Assembly (NCBI GenBank): GCA_958430865.1
Contig: CAUDNR010000601.1
Location: 1 to 22,207, forward strand
Source: Entrophospora sp. SA101
Lineage: Eukaryota > Glomeromycota > Glomeromycetes > Entrophosporales > Entrophosporaceae
Reading direction: 5' to 3'
DNA length: 22,207 nt
Positions 1-9,130 of this stretch are shown here, in pieces. The notes under the pieces are model-generated. The model had not been told where the DNA came from. It saw nothing but the letters and a program-made list of their open reading frames with translations, and searched no databases. The translations under genes were made by a program, and so were the position numbers. How positions within the stretch are numbered: position 1 is the first letter of the stretch; the number at the start of each line of letters is the position of its first letter.

Positions 1-130
1 TGACCTTTAAAACGCGAGCTTTATGCATTTGTAGCTCTTCCAGTTATGGAGTAATAGCCTCTCAAAGAAACCTATGGGTTTTGACTTCGGAAGCTTAATT
101 CTTTTCGGAAATCAGCTAAATTTAATTATA

Positions 131-218
131 ATGTTCGTTATACAGAGTAAATTAATTAATAAAAAATCGGGACCAATACCTTGGTTCGGAGGTTCGGTAT
201 AAAAGAGCTTAGGCTGTA
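131..218 (-). mobile_element. pogo/Tigger-like transposon end fragment
   Basis: Read on the minus strand from 216, the sequence begins CAGCCTAAGCTC and continues into TATACCGAACC, preceded by a TA. This is the general form of pogo/Tigger terminal repeats (CAGT..AAACTCTCTATA..CGAACC). A second copy of the TTCGTTATA-type motif lies near 133. A related end occurs at 2105 in the same orientation. No matching inverted end was found nearby, so this is a solo end or a fragment. The family assignment is inferred from motif form alone. Confidence 0.35.
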
Positions 219-723
219 GTAAATTTTTTAGGTCTTTTTCTATAAAATTTGACCCAGCTGCGGCAGTAACCTATCTATATAGTTTTGTGGGGTCTTGAGT
301 CAGGCAGGCAGGCAAAAAAAACAAAGAATTTCATGAATGCAGGCAGAGAGAGCCTATTTGCAAAATTCTGGCCAATGAAATGAAAATCACGTAAATCAAA
401 AATTTCTAAAACGCGCAAGGATATTAAGAAAAAAAAAAAAAAAAAATGTCTTGCTTGCGCTTGAAAATTATCACAAATGTTTTGTATATGCTCGAACACT
501 AGGAAAAATCATTGTTTAGTTGTGTTGAATCAATAAATGTACAATATATTATATTTATATATGGATACACTTTCGTCTAACACTCACTCACTAATCACTT
601 ACACTGTTTATTACTTACCTGAACAACTTACATATTTTGCTTCAAGAATTTCTATTCTTCAGAAGAAGAAGAAGAATAATAATTTATTATATTTTAATTT
701 TAATCGTTTTTAATACATAATAT
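219..723. other. non-coding stretch with simple repeats
   Basis: No gene is supported here. The stretch holds CAGG-type short repeats near 300-345, a poly-A tract around 429-446 and an AGA-rich run near 661-676 just beyond the 3' end of the Rpn5 fragment. A minus-strand frame at 275-499 encodes Phe-rich low-complexity sequence from the poly-A tract and is not credible. Confidence 0.5.
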
Positions 724-1546
724 TTATTTCACTCTAGCTATACTATGTAACATTTCTTCTTTTGTAATTAGATGACATGTTTTTTCAATTAGACCCAATA
801 AAGAATTGATATTATTTGACCAATCATTTAAAACTTGGTTTGGATCTTTAGGTTCCGCAAAAGAAACAATTCCAGCTGGTCGATCAATCTTTGCATAAAT
901 GGTTTTGGAAACCACAAGTTTTGATAAAAAGTCTTCAGTATCCTATTATTAATCAATCAAGCAATTTAATCAGTCAATTGATTCAATGATTTTTAAAATT
1001 TTCTAATATAAAATATATTTATTTACTTGATCATTAAGATCCAATAATTGAGACAATCTTTTTGTTCTGATTCTTTTATAATATTTTGCTACAACACGTA
1101 TATTCTATATATATATATATATAATATTAAATTAATAAACTTTATAACAATAAAAATAATGTAATCATTTTTCTATTTTACGTACATGTTCAATCACTCG
1201 TTTATGTAAGTCTTGCCAATGTTTTTCTCCATGTTCATCATTTTGCAAAAAGACCGATGTTTGTCTCAATGCTGTACCATATGTTTCTTGGATCATAGAC
1301 CATGGAATCAGTTCAGGTGTTATAAAATGCTTGGCAAGTTCACTTTTTTTTTTAATTAAAAAAAAAATATATAATTAATCAATAAATTAATTTAAGAACA
1401 AGATTAAAAAATGATAATTTAATAATAAATTACTGGTGTAAAGCCAATTTGACAAGATTAGGATCTTTGTATATACGATTCAATAAATCGCTTTGCTCAT
1501 TATCATATGGCGAAAGAATAATAAAATAAATTACATTTTCTAAAAC
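724..1546 (-). CDS. RPN5: 26S proteasome lid subunit Rpn5/PSMD12, C-terminal exons only
   Basis: Four minus-strand exons (1434-1546, 1186-1342, 1027-1104, 724-942) join in phase and give 188 codons plus a TAA stop. Introns are 91, 81 and 84 bp with GTAATT, GTACGT and GTAAAT donors and AG acceptors. The product ends with the signature C-terminus of Rpn5: [14 protein letters not shown], then [34 protein letters not shown], a [10 protein letters not shown] segment and a final [11 protein letters not shown]. This covers the C-terminal part of the PCI domain and the C-terminal helix that packs in the lid helical bundle. Rpn5 is normally about 440-460 residues, so over half is missing. A 3' splice site sits immediately before the first exon (1547-1548), so at least one upstream exon existed, but none is visible up to 3600. 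It is either a truncated copy or a gene with a very long transposon-filled intron. No frameshift or stop is seen in the exons. Confidence 0.88.
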
Positions 1547-1699
1547 CTATTAATTAAAAAAAAATTTACTTTTTAATAAATAAATAAACCAATCAACCAA
1601 TCACTGTACAAAAATTCATGAAAGTTAGCAAGAAGATCGTAAGGAAATTTCCATTTTTAACAAGATCTATCACAAGTGTAACGTACAAACACTAATATT

Positions 1700-1890
1700 G
1701 CGAATTATAGTGTAACCGGTAACCTTTTTTCATAGCCTATGTTCGCGAATCAGCGTGACCTGTGACATTTTTCTTTGCGAATTATAGTGTAACCGGAGAC
1801 CTTGTTTTTTCCTTATTAATGCGAATATAAGGTGGGCGGTGTCATTTTTAAATTTTAAAGTACCTTTCGAATCATAGTGTTGGCGGTGAC
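1700..1890. repeat. five-copy diverged repeat, consensus GCGAATTATAGTGTAACCGG
   Basis: Five related units start near 1700, 1745, 1777, 1821 and 1868. Copies at 1700 and 1777 share an exact 20-base core (GCGAATTATAGTGTAACCGG). The others are diverged (GCGAATCAGCGTGACC, GCGAATATAAGGTGGGCGG, TCGAATCATAGTGTTGGCGG). Most units are followed by a GTGAC/GAGAC-type pair and a T-run. Spacing is irregular, about 32-47 bp. Local G+C is above background. The cluster lies where the missing 5' exons of Rpn5 would be expected. Confidence 0.6.
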
Positions 1891-2011
1891 ATTCAATAGA
1901 GTTTTTCCGGTCCTATTGTTTCCTAATAATATTCCATATACATGTTAGCAACATGTAATCATATGTGGTTGCAACAATAAATTATTATTCATAATTGATG
2001 ATAATGTGACA

Positions 2012-2105
2012 ATGATTGACACTTTCTCTATAACGAACGTTCTCTATACTAATACCGAATGAATTTCTCGGTCCAAGGGGTTCGATATAGAGAGTTTTGA
2101 CTGTA
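2012..2105. mobile_element. pogo-like mini-element (MITE remnant)
   Basis: The right end read on the minus strand is CAGTCAAAACTCTCTATAT followed by CGAACCCC, next to a TA at 2104-2105. The left end, TTGACACTTTCTCTATAACG followed by AACG, is a degenerate inverted copy of it. The unit is about 94 bp and has no coding capacity. The right end resembles the fragment ending at 218. The terminal form fits pogo/Tigger elements, but the left target-site TA is not clear. Confidence 0.4.
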
Positions 2106-3112
2106 TTAGAAAATGCAATGTTAGTGAAAAATCACTAGATTTGCAATCTATATCAAACCGTGATTTTTGTATGTAACCTTCTATATAGTTTTCATCTATA
2201 CTCAACAAATTTGAAATATTATGTGATCTACATGTTGGATTTTAAAAAACCGCCTTCATTCAATTCAGCTTTAAAAAGGAGTCAATTCATGTAAAAAAAA
2301 ATGTCTCGATTTTTTTTTTTAAATGTTACAATATTTTGAATTGCATGATCAATTTGGTCGTTAATCTTTTTCATTATAATAGTAAAGAACTCAATTTCAA
2401 AATACTAAGGCCGGCCAATTTCTAGTTTAAGAAAAACAGCCAATAATAAATAATAAGTTTTGAAGCTTTGAGCCATGACTATAAAACTCATCAGATAACT
2501 TTTCAGTATTTTTGAAGCTGAATGCAATTAATTGATTATCACCGTAATCTGCCTGCCACCATATAAAAATCATATGTTGATCATCTGGATCATCTGATTT
2601 TGATACGTGTAACTAATGAACCTCATTGATGACAACATAGATTTGCAAAATTAAAGAATTTGTTCAAAAATGAGAATTTTTATTACAGATGAAATTATTC
2701 ATTGTGAGTAAACATTCATTATTTATATCGTAGATCTTTTTTTTTTAATTTTTTGATTGTTATTGATAGACATAAATCATTGAAAAACATTGATTCTAAT
2801 GTTCATTGTTTTATTTAACTATGAGAAACAGGGCTAAAAATAGTAATTTAAAAATCTGGATTTTTAACTCGGAAAAAAAAAGTTGCAGGATATTTTTCCT
2901 TTTTTTCTTGTATCCGCATAAAAAAAATTTTAATATTTAGAAAGGAACAATCATCTTTTGAATTTCCAAAATAAAAATATTGACTCAATTTAAGCCCTAT
3001 TTCAAAAAGACTTCTATTAAATTATGTGTATTTTATTTTCTTTATTCAAAAAATAAATTATAAATAAGTAGTTATAGCACAAGAATTTAGATAATTTGAC
3101 TACTGAAATTGT
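2106..3112. other. AT-rich non-coding stretch
   Basis: No coding exon is supported on either strand. The palindrome GGCCGGCC near 2410 stands out sharply from the AT-rich background and may mark a transposon end. Otherwise there are only homopolymer runs. Confidence 0.4.
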
Positions 3113-3263
3113 GACGAGACGTTTATAAGTGAAACAAATATTATGAATCAGATATAGAAGGTTCAGATGATTTGACAATTCAGGTTCAAATGATGATACT
3201 TCAAAAGTATCGAATAAAAAAAGAAAAAATAGTGAATTAAGTATAAATCGTGTTAAAATGTAA
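3113..3263 (+). pseudogene. degraded Ser/Asp/Lys-rich coding relic
   Basis: Two frames look coding and join through one apparent frameshift near 3180. The first reads YESDIEGSDD. The second reads GSNDDTSKVSNKKRKNSE and runs to a TAA at 3261-3263. The preceding DETFISETN segment lies in a third frame. The composition suggests an acidic, then basic, disordered linker of a once larger protein. No family is recognised. It may belong with the frame at 3426-3596. Confidence 0.25.
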
Positions 3264-3425
3264 ATAAAAAATGCATTTAAAAAAAAAACAGAAGTTCCCG
3301 GTATGTATAGTTAAACATATTAATATATAAATGGTTAAAATATGACAGAGAAAAAAATCAATTTGCAGGAAAAGGTGACAAATAAATATAATTCATATAA
3401 TTGATATAATGAAATGATTTACTAG

Positions 3426-3596
3426 ATGACAAATGAAGATATTCCAATTTCCAAACTTCCAAGTCTTATTAACCTAGGTCATACTCTTCAAGTTCCTGAT
3501 CTATTTTCTTTAAATAACACCGTTACATATGAGAATAAAAATTTGGACAAATATTTTGGAATAAAATTTAGGCAAATAAAACTTATTATTACGTAA
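3426..3596 (+). CDS. small open frame of 56 codons, possibly a relic exon
   Basis: ATG to TAA encodes a 56-residue sequence (starts MTNEDIPISKLPSLINLG, contains LQVPDLFSLNNTVTYENK). Its composition is balanced and unlike translated AT-rich noise. There is no recognised domain. It lies just downstream of the kinase pseudogene's 3' end, on the opposite strand. Start and splicing are unverified. It could be the last exon of a decayed gene together with 3113-3263. Confidence 0.28.
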   Translation: MTNEDIPISKLPSLINLGHTLQVPDLFSLNNTVTYENKNLDKYFGIKFRQIKLIIT

Positions 3597-3972
3597 ATCA
3601 CAAAATTTTCTTATTAATTTGATATAAACCTGAACTCGTTAGGGAATTTAGTTGGTCTTTTAGATGGGTCAACATCCCAACACTTTTTCATCATTTTTGC
3701 GTATTCTTTTGGCATATTTGATAAATTGGTAGTAAATCTTACAAATTTCAATAATTAAATGATGGTCATGTGCTTTATTATCAAAAGGTGGATATCTTCC
3801 ACATCAACATTCCAATGCTATATACATCTGATTATTTTGTATTTTGCTTGTTTTTCGAAGAACTTCAGGTGCAATATATGATATAATTCCATATATTTTG
3901 TTTGATGATTCATCATCAACTGGCCCACATAATCCTAAACTGTGATATAACAGCCATATCTTGTACTAGAAT

Positions 3973-4141
3973 TAAGGTTGTGGGCGAAACTCGTCCAGAA
4001 ATCAATCGACTGAGTTTCGACAGGTACACATTAATTGTTTATTAGAGTTTCGGCAGAGTTTTGACAAGGTATATACTAATTGTTCATTAGAGTTTCGACA
4101 GAGTTTCGACAGTCGTTAAGAGGTATCAGCAAACAACCATA
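3973..4141. mobile_element. hAT-like MITE with 8-bp target-site duplication
   Basis: The 169-bp insertion is flanked on both sides by ACTAGAAT (3965-3972 and 4142-4149). Ends are TAAGGTTGTGGGC on the left and TATGGTTGTTTGC on the minus strand at the right, which match at 10 of 13 positions. An 8-bp duplication with short TIRs of this form is typical of the hAT superfamily. Removing one duplicate and the insert makes the kinase frame continuous here (GNILVQD), which confirms the borders. The interior has no coding capacity and consists mostly of repeated GAGTTTCGACA motifs. Confidence 0.8.
4012..4111. repeat. internal direct repeat of the MITE (GAGTTTCGACA units)
   Basis: A unit of about 45 bp occurs twice: GAGTTTCGACAGGTACACA, ATTAATTGTTTATTA and GAGTTTCGGCA, then a diverged copy with GAGTTTTGACAAGGTATATA and a GAGTTTCGACA end. 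A further GAGTTTCGACAG follows near 4100. It makes up most of the element interior. Confidence 0.6.
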
Positions 4142-5061
4142 ACTAGAATATTACCATTGTGTAAATCACAATGTATTAAATCTTTTTGATGTATATCATT
4201 TAATGAGTCACATAAATATTTAAATATTGTAATTTTATCTTTAAAGTTAAATTTGAATGATTTTTTTGCAAATAATTTCTTAAATTTCCTTCTGGAAGAT
4301 AGTTTAGAATCATTGCATAGTTGCTATTTTCTGGGAATTTAGTTATACCATAACAGGAAACAATACCTCCAAATTTAATTTTAATGCTTGAGATTATATG
4401 AAAATCAATTAATATATTTTTTTTTAATTTAAAATAATTACTACTGACCTCTTCAAAAAAATTTTTCCCCAATTCATTTGAATTATTTAGTAGTTTTTAA
4501 TGCTACATCATGAGATCCATAATGATTAAATTCTTTTTGTTTTCATCATAGTCAAATATATGCCTTTTTTCCATGTGGCAACATAAATACTACCAAAACC
4601 TCCTTTAGTTAAATATTCCACTTCTTCGAATTGATCAAATAGAATCCATTCAATAATTTGCGTAGGAAGAGATGAGAGCTTTTGACATTCTTGAATAAAA
4701 TTATCAATGATGATATTTCCTGATGACCATGTATCAAAAAGCTTCTGTAAATGTAAACAAATACAGTTTTCACAAAATCTGACTGAATATCTGCATAATT
4801 TGCACTTGTTACATTCTTTTACTTCACCCCATTCATGAATTGTATTATCTAATTCGAATACATAAACAAATATTTCTTTACAATATTCCTTTTCATTCTT
4901 TAAAAGCTTATCATTTTCAGCTACAAGTGATAAAAATGCAGCCTTTTGGATCTCTCTGATAGATGTGTTTGATGAAGAATTATCAATTAATTCAGAATAA
5001 GTTCTGTACACAAAATCTTTCTGTCTGATGATAATGACAATAATAAACTTTCAAATGACAT

Positions 5062-6298
5062 TTTTTTTTAGTTTTATTATTATTATGAATTGTTGTTTTC
5101 TTATCTTCTTTGGAGGTATTATTATTTATTAGTATGATATAATAAAAATAATGTTTTAATCTATGAAGTTATACACAGCCTGCACTAAATAAAATAACAG
5201 ATAACTAAATGTGTGTGAGGGTCCTTTGTTTTGGCTAGTTTTAAAAATAGTCAAAAATTATAATAAACGCGAATTTAATGGAAAAATTTTTAAGATCAAT
5301 GTAATTTAATAATAATGATAAAGATGGTATATTAATAGGGATAATGATTGGATTTAAATCTTTGGGAAGAAAAACGTTGAAAGGCAAAATTTTTTTAAAA
5401 AAGTAACAAGATAAAGATGATGATGATCTAAAAGAAAAGGAAAAGGAAGCAATTTAATATTTATTAAGATCGTTTTCAAGTATGCAATAAAAAAAATATC
5501 ATAAGTAATAATGAAGTCATAGTGACAATTAAAAGTAAATACAAATATTTTGCTTGCCTACTCACGTTATACTGTAGATGTTATCAATTGAAAATTATTT
5601 CTTCCGTGGTAAGTTTTTTTTTGGTTATATAGAATGTTCTAAATATCACAAATAGAAAGTATTTTAAATGTAAAAAAATGAGAATTAAAAGTAATTTTCA
5701 CTTAAATTTTTACCCTGGTAATAAAAAGATTTCTCTATTTCATGATTTTTTTTATAAATTAAGACTTGAGTGAAAATTACTGCAATTAGTAATTAGCTAA
5801 AGAACTTTTCAAATAAAAAATAAACATTTAAATAAAGTTGCATGTTTCATTCTTTATATTAAAAAAAAATTTAGATCCAAAAATTAAATTATGTATAATG
5901 ATGACCTTATTCATCAAGTAAAAAATACAACAAATGAATTAAATTGAGCCTTAGCAACAAAAAAATAATTTATAATTTACATTTTTGGACCAATTACCTT
6001 GTACAGAGAATGTTGAATGATTAAAAAAATCGATAACAATAGTGATAAAGATAAGATATGATGGTATAATTGTAGCGTTGAGCAAAACTACTTTGTGGAA
6101 GTTTTGTTGCATGCTCCATATAAAAATTAGGAAAACATCATAATGATACTATGCAAATTTCATGATTTCGTTTCACTTTGTTGCAGTATACCCATGTGTC
6201 ATGTGTTATATATGTTATATTTTTTATTTGAGGTAAAATTTAAGATCAATTGGTTTTTTTTTTTTACACAAAAATTATTCATCAGCAACCTTTTTTTT
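5062..6298. other. intergenic stretch, one weak relic frame
   Basis: This is AT-rich sequence between two minus-strand genes. The only coding-like piece is 5311-5457 (+): GILIGIMIGFKSLGRKTLKG, a TAA, then in the same frame an Asp/Lys/Glu-rich tail. It is too short to name. A short hairpin (CAAAACT/AGTTTTG) lies near 6083-6106. The frame at 6143-6355 (+) is hydrophobic noise overlapping the 3' end of the next gene. Confidence 0.3.
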
Positions 6299-7791
6299 TT
6301 ATGCGTTTTCTCTTTCAGAATACGTGTCATCGGGTTCCATAAATACTTCACATAATACTCTGTTAATCCCATGTCTTCTTAAAATTTCCAATGCACTATT
6401 TGCAGTAATTTTCATATGACCAGCACTTAAATGCGTGATGCCAAGAGATTTTCTAAAACATCAAGGTAAATTTTTTTTTATTTGTATCTAAATTAATGAT
6501 TTGTATTATATTAAAGACGAGGAAAAAAAATATATCTTTTTCTTTTACTTACTCTTGACAATCTTTTATAAAGTTTCTTTCATCATGATTTATGGGATAT
6601 CTGGCTGCTTTCTATTAAAATAATTAAATAATAAATCAATGGATGACGATAAAAAAATTGAAAGATGGAGTAAGTAATTTCAAATAAAACATTAAAATCA
6701 GTTTATATATACCATTTCATCCAATTCATTTGACAAGTGTTTACTAAAATGTTTATATATTTATATAGAGATAGAGATTGAGATATTGAAAAAGAGACGG
6801 ATAAGAGTTTTTAAAATAAATAATATAATCAATTAATTACCTTATGGTACTTTCAGACATCTTACTGTTGCTACAGTTTGCAATATATTTACAAACATGA
6901 TTTCTTAAACAAAATCCAGCGGCACTATTTTTTATTTGAAATATAAGCAATTTTTGATCTTTATGTCCACTTCTCGTCTTTGTTTTTTTTTTTAAAATGC
7001 ATGTTAAAAAAAAAGAATAGATTTAATATTTAAGTACACAAGAGTATATATATATATATATAATGATTACCTCCACATCATCTGATCTGCTTTCGTAGCT
7101 TGATATAGAATAAAGTTTTGGATTGATTTTCTTTTCAAGTTCTAAATATTTGTATAAATACATGTTTATTTTTAGTGAAAATTTCTTTAAGAATCGAGAA
7201 ATAGCATTCATTCATTATATATAGATACCTGTTTTTAAAAAAGGGATGAACATTTCTGGTGAATTATAATGTTCTATCACATCAACTCCAAATACAATAT
7301 CCATGTCCAATCTATTCATTACATCTTCATAATACTCGGCTAATGATGGAGCTTGCATAAGCTTATCAACTATAAATAAACAAACATAATTATGTGATTA
7401 TTGTACTTAATAATAATAATGTGTGTGTATATATGTGAATAAATACCATATGATTTCAATAAATCTGACAAAGTATGAAATAATTAGTAGTTAATACGTG
7501 TAATATTAATAGATATAGATAGATAAGCGTATTATTACTATAAATACCTTCAAGTTCAGATCTTGAATTTTCAAGAATATCACATTGTATTTCTTCAATA
7601 CGACGTGAAGAAACCCATCCTTGAAGTTTATCTCTAGTCAAACGTAAAAATCGAACAATCGTAAGGTTTAAACTTTCGAGTATATGAAAATTTTTATCTT
7701 CTACATGTAACCTTTCAACGCGTTGTATAAATTTCATTAGGTCACATTGACGCCAAGTATGAATAGTACTAATAAAATATTTATCTTCCAT
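6299..7791 (-). CDS. conserved-looking protein of unknown function, 278 aa, seven exons
   Basis: Seven minus-strand exons (7548-7791, 7229-7369, 7071-7141, 6841-6977, 6713-6743, 6553-6611, 6299-6452) total 837 bp: 278 codons plus TAA. Every splice phase agrees, donors are GTA-type and acceptors AG. Introns run 178, 87, 93, 97, 101 and 100 bp. The protein starts MEDKYFISTIHTWRQCDLMK and has a helical N-terminal half (residues 1-128) ending in EDVMNRLDMDIVFGVDVIEHY. A charged linker follows (129-155), then KDQKLLIFQIKNSAAGFC with Cys175, Cys181 and Cys187. A Lys/Glu-rich helix comes next, and the protein ends with ITHLSAGHMKITANSALEIL plus an acidic tail. There is no signal peptide or membrane segment. 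I do not recognise the family. The cysteines might bind metal, but the spacing matches nothing I know. One exon is only 31 bp, so automated prediction may miss it. The intact frame implies a functional gene. Confidence 0.75.
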
Positions 7792-8937
7792 ATTATTTTA
7801 AAATTAGGAAAAAAAAATTGCATATATTAATATAAAAGAAAGACGCGCGACAAGTGTCGTGTAACATTTTAAATAAAAAATTTGCTGGTTTTTTGTTTAT
7901 CCAATGTTCATGTTTTTTTCAAATATCAATGCTCGCTAATTTATTTTTTATTTAAATTTGTTTTGAAAAATTCTTTCCGCGCGAGTATAAGAAAGAGACA
8001 ATCAAAAAAATATAATTTCCACAATTGAATAAAATTTAATTCTTAAAAATTTTTTACATACACAAAATATCTACAAATTTATTTTCACCGTGAAATATAA
8101 GAAAATCTCTCTCATTATCAGGAGGTTCTTTTGGATTTATTATTGCAATCGGTATTCTTTGGTTTATGTTAATTTAAATTATTTTATTTAAATTTTGATT
8201 AAGGCTCCGAACGAATCGGCGAAACTGAATATATACTAATATTATATTTATTATTTTATATGACTGAATTTAAAATTTAAAATTATATCAATCAATATAA
8301 CAAGCAAGTGCTTTAGAATTCTTAATATCAATTCAAAGAAATTGTCTGATCGAAAAAAACTGCTTTGTAAAACATCGTCCACAAAATAGTCACAACCACA
8401 AATAAACACACTCTGGTGTGAAATAACTTGAACAAAGATTTAGATTAAAATAGTCCTGATTTTGTCGCTTTTAAAAAGTGAGTTGCAAAAGCATAGTTGA
8501 AAATCCACTTGGCTGATGATCTTTCAAATTAATTCATTGTTTTATAAGAAAGAACATTTATCTGAAATTGTTATTTTTATAGCTTTTATCCAACAAATAT
8601 TGAATTGACTTTAACAGTTAATAGAAACATGGATATTGCTTTTTAACAATGATTTTGTTAAACATTTTGTTGAGTAAATGAATGAATGCCATTGATTTAA
8701 TTGACAAAAATAGGGGAATAGGAAAAAAACTCATATTGTGCTTATTAAAGTATTTTCTTTGGAATGAATGGTTAGTTTATTTAAAAAACATCAGATTGTT
8801 TTTGTTGATATTGAATGTTTAATTAACCAATAAATGTAAATAATAATAATAATAATAAATGAAGCTTTAAAAAAAAAAATAATAAAATCAAATTATTTTT
8901 CTAATAATTTTAAAAAACTTAAATCTCATTGCTTAAA
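7792..8937. other. intergenic stretch with one orphan exon-like frame
   Basis: Apart from the frame at 8054-8173 and the TCCGAACGAA motif at 8206, nothing coding is evident. It contains CGCG-rich spots near 7845 and 7980, an ATA/AAT-rich run near 8836-8861 and AT-rich DNA. Confidence 0.35.
8054..8173 (-). pseudogene. orphan exon-like open frame
   Basis: On the minus strand a frame with no ATG reads INQRIPIAIINPKEPPDNER, then DFLIFHGENKFVDILCM, then TAA at 8054-8056. The composition is protein-like. A TAA lies immediately upstream in frame (8174-8176). It may be a last exon whose partners are gone. It lies about 30 bp from the TCCGAACGAA motif that recurs near transposon-like boundaries in this window. 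The family is not recognised. Confidence 0.25.
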
Positions 8938-9130
8938 ATGAATTTTTCTCAAAAAATGCCAGAGTCAAAGTTGACTGGTCCTTGTTCTATTCATAATTGT
9001 GATAAAAATTCTAACAAATTTATCTCATAGAGCTATAGAAAAAGCAACTATTAAAGGAAATCTTCAAATATATCCTTATTTACAACATGATCCACAAGTT
9101 TGTTTTCCCCGTTACATGGCTATTAAATAA
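8938..9130 (+). pseudogene. fragment of a Cys-containing protein (C-x4-C ... C-x3-Y)
   Basis: The first frame reads MNFSQKMPESKLTGPCSIHN followed by CDKNSNKF, then stops at a TAG. After a one-base frame change near 9027 it continues SHRAIEKATIKGNLQIYPYL and then QHDPQVCFPRYMAIK, ending in TAA. The pattern CSI-x2-C followed by CFPRYM resembles short Cys/His modules I associate with lineage-specific proteins of Rhizophagus-like fungi, where the last ligand is usually His. Here it is Tyr. The frameshift and the loss of any downstream continuation mark it as a relic. Function is unknown. Confidence 0.4.

Larger units (their letters stand above)
3614..5061 (-). pseudogene. TKL-type protein kinase pseudogene, glomeromycete-type family
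   Basis: The N-terminal part (about 4565-5011) is one long frame. It holds a Cys-rich segment (ECNKCKLC..VRFCENC), the stretch WSSGNIIIDNFIQECQ and the kinase entry EWILFDQFEEVEYLTKGGFG. Then come the Gly-rich loop GGFGSIYVATW, the VALK lysine motif, FFEEV (helix C), YLPEGNLRNYLQKNHSN, the catalytic loop HCDLHNGN, an APE motif (SYIAPEVL), YSIGMLMW, GRYPPFDNKAHD and the C-lobe end KKCWDVDPSKRP. The pieces lie in different frames: breaks occur near 5015, 4561, 4535, 4495 and 4240 and several times below 3960. A MITE interrupts the gene right after the catalytic loop. The DFG-equivalent (usually DLG) reads SLG, so the metal-binding Asp is also lost. The only ATG in reach (5061) is out of frame with the main N-terminal frame. 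The family is abundant in Rhizophagus-like fungi. This copy cannot make an active kinase. Confidence 0.85.

Noticed and set aside
275..499. 74-codon minus-strand frame
   Set aside because: Built on the poly-A tract (poly-Phe) with no homology or splice context.
1700..1890. CRISPR-like array
   Set aside because: Spacing is irregular, repeats are diverged and the DNA is clearly eukaryotic.
6143..6355. Plus-strand frame of 70 codons
   Set aside because: Phe/Cys-rich noise that overlaps the final exon of the minus-strand gene on the opposite strand.
7023..7211. 62-codon minus-strand open frame
   Set aside because: Only 7071-7141 is an exon of the seven-exon gene. The rest is intron on both sides, with donor GTAATC and acceptor TTTAG visible.
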